Source of the DNA: Marinosulfonomonas sp.
GTDB lineage: Bacteria; Pseudomonadota; Alphaproteobacteria; Rhodobacterales; Rhodobacteraceae
Direction of reading: 5' to 3'
Length of the DNA: 5,455 bases
Assembly: GCA_015494385.1 (NCBI GenBank)
Contig: WGBJ01000001.1
Location: 1-5,455 of the forward strand
In this document: piece by piece, positions 5,056-5,455 of the stretch
Numbering within the stretch: position 1 is the stretch's first letter
Layout: each line of letters starts with the position of its first letter
The notes under the pieces: model-generated
The model's database searches: none
What the model saw: only the letters and a program-made list of their open reading frames with translations
Told to the model about the DNA's origin: nothing
Program-made: the position numbers and the translations under genes

Positions 5056-5455
5056 ATGGGAACTGGATTGATAAAACAGGTTTTGATCGGGGCTTTGCTG
5101 GTATTGGCAAGCGTTGGCGGGGCAGTGGCACAGAGCAATTTGCAGGTGTATGCGCCGGTTTATGGCCGTTGGTGCGGGCCGAACCATCCGGTTGACATGT
5201 CACGCGCGGGGCCGCCGGTGGATATGCTGGATGCGGCCTGTATGCGGCATGATTATTGCGTGGCGGCGCGGGGGGAATACAACTGCGGTTGTGATGTGTC
5301 TTTTCTGAACGAATTGCGTGGCACCCGCTGGCCGAACCCTTTGATGCAGCGAAATGCGCGGGCGATTTATGATGCGATTGCGCTGGTGCCTTGTGACAGT
5401 CCGGACGGGACCACGCTGAAACAGACGATGTTTGCGGTGGATTTGTTCTATGACG
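5056..5455 (+). CDS. Secreted phospholipase A2-like protein, 5' part
   Basis: The first 133 residues are visible and the frame is still open at the window edge. Residues 1-25 form a signal peptide: K7, a hydrophobic stretch 9-20 (VLIGALLVLASV) and an A23-V-A25 signal peptidase I site before Q26, so the product should be exported to the periplasm or medium. The mature part has a PLA2-like core. Y36-G-R-W-C40-G resembles the calcium-binding loop (YGxxCG). D59-A-A-C62-M-R-H65-D66-Y-C68 matches the active-site helix DxCCxxHDxC with the catalytic His-Asp pair. C77-G-C79-D80 matches the later Cys/Asp of the fold. Six cysteines (40, 62, 68, 77, 79, 113) could form disulfides. Such enzymes cut the sn-2 ester of phospholipids using calcium. 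Activity is inference, since the second classical Cys of the helix is Ala61 and the loop is altered. No other gene overlaps it. Confidence 0.75.
   Translation, partial: MGTGLIKQVLIGALLVLASVGGAVAQSNLQVYAPVYGRWCGPNHPVDMSRAGPPVDMLDAACMRHDYCVAARGEYNCGCDVSFLNELRGTRWPNPLMQRNARAIYDAIALVPCDSPDGTTLKQTMFAVDLFYD

Noticed and set aside
4578..5195. Plus-strand open frame of 205 codons covering the GST gene and part of the PLA2-like gene
   Set aside because: It runs antisense through the GST and then out of frame through the signal peptide and PLA2 region. Both of those frames have clear family motifs, while this one has none.
1..5455. Mobile element, phage, CRISPR array, toxin-antitoxin or defence island
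   Set aside because: No transposase, integrase, direct-repeat array or paired small toxin/antitoxin frames were seen. Gene content and base composition are uniform and chromosomal.

Overview
The window looks like a chromosomal, housekeeping-type stretch from an alphaproteobacterium, most likely a member of the Rhodobacteraceae (Rhodobacterales). This is judged from the high G+C content with G/C-rich third codon positions, the protein sequences themselves, and the order rsmI - yraN - gshB followed nearby by a YifB/ComM-type ATPase, which I recall as typical of that group. No database search was run, so genus is not assigned. There is no mobile element, CRISPR array, tRNA or rRNA gene, and no gene-free stretch longer than about 115 bases.

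Left half, plus strand (1-2600): four genes read in the same direction and are tightly packed. The 3' part of rsmI (16S rRNA 2'-O-ribose C1402 methyltransferase) overlaps yraN by one base (TAATG). YraN is a small UPF0102 protein that keeps a PD-(D/E)xK nuclease-like motif. After 65 bases comes gshB (glutathione synthetase, ATP-grasp), and three bases after its stop a GTG-started hormone-sensitive-lipase-type alpha/beta hydrolase. A hairpin overlapping the hydrolase stop codon and a separate perfect GC-rich palindrome lie in the 60-base convergent gap.

Right half, minus strand (2661-4940): a glutathione S-transferase-like gene is followed by a full-length comM/yifB gene (AAA+ ATPase, in some bacteria a branch-migration helicase for transformation). 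The 75 bases ahead of comM are the most structured non-coding DNA in the window. They hold a GTTTAC-N5-GTAAAC palindrome that resembles a CtrA site, two inverted TTAACCAT octamers, and a long inverted repeat whose distal arm overlaps the comM ribosome-binding site.

Right end, plus strand (5056 to the edge): divergent from the GST is the start of a secreted protein with a signal peptide and a phospholipase A2-like His-Asp/cysteine core; its end lies outside the window. A promoter-like sequence places its transcription start almost on the ATG, suggesting a leaderless message.

Functional themes: glutathione synthesis and use (gshB, GST), DNA uptake and recombination (comM, possibly yraN), and lipid or ester hydrolysis (alpha/beta hydrolase, PLA2-like protein). 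All gene families here are known. I see no convincing wholly new system; the most interesting leads are the possible CtrA-type control and 5' hairpin of comM, the yraN-comM proximity, and the PLA2-like exoprotein.
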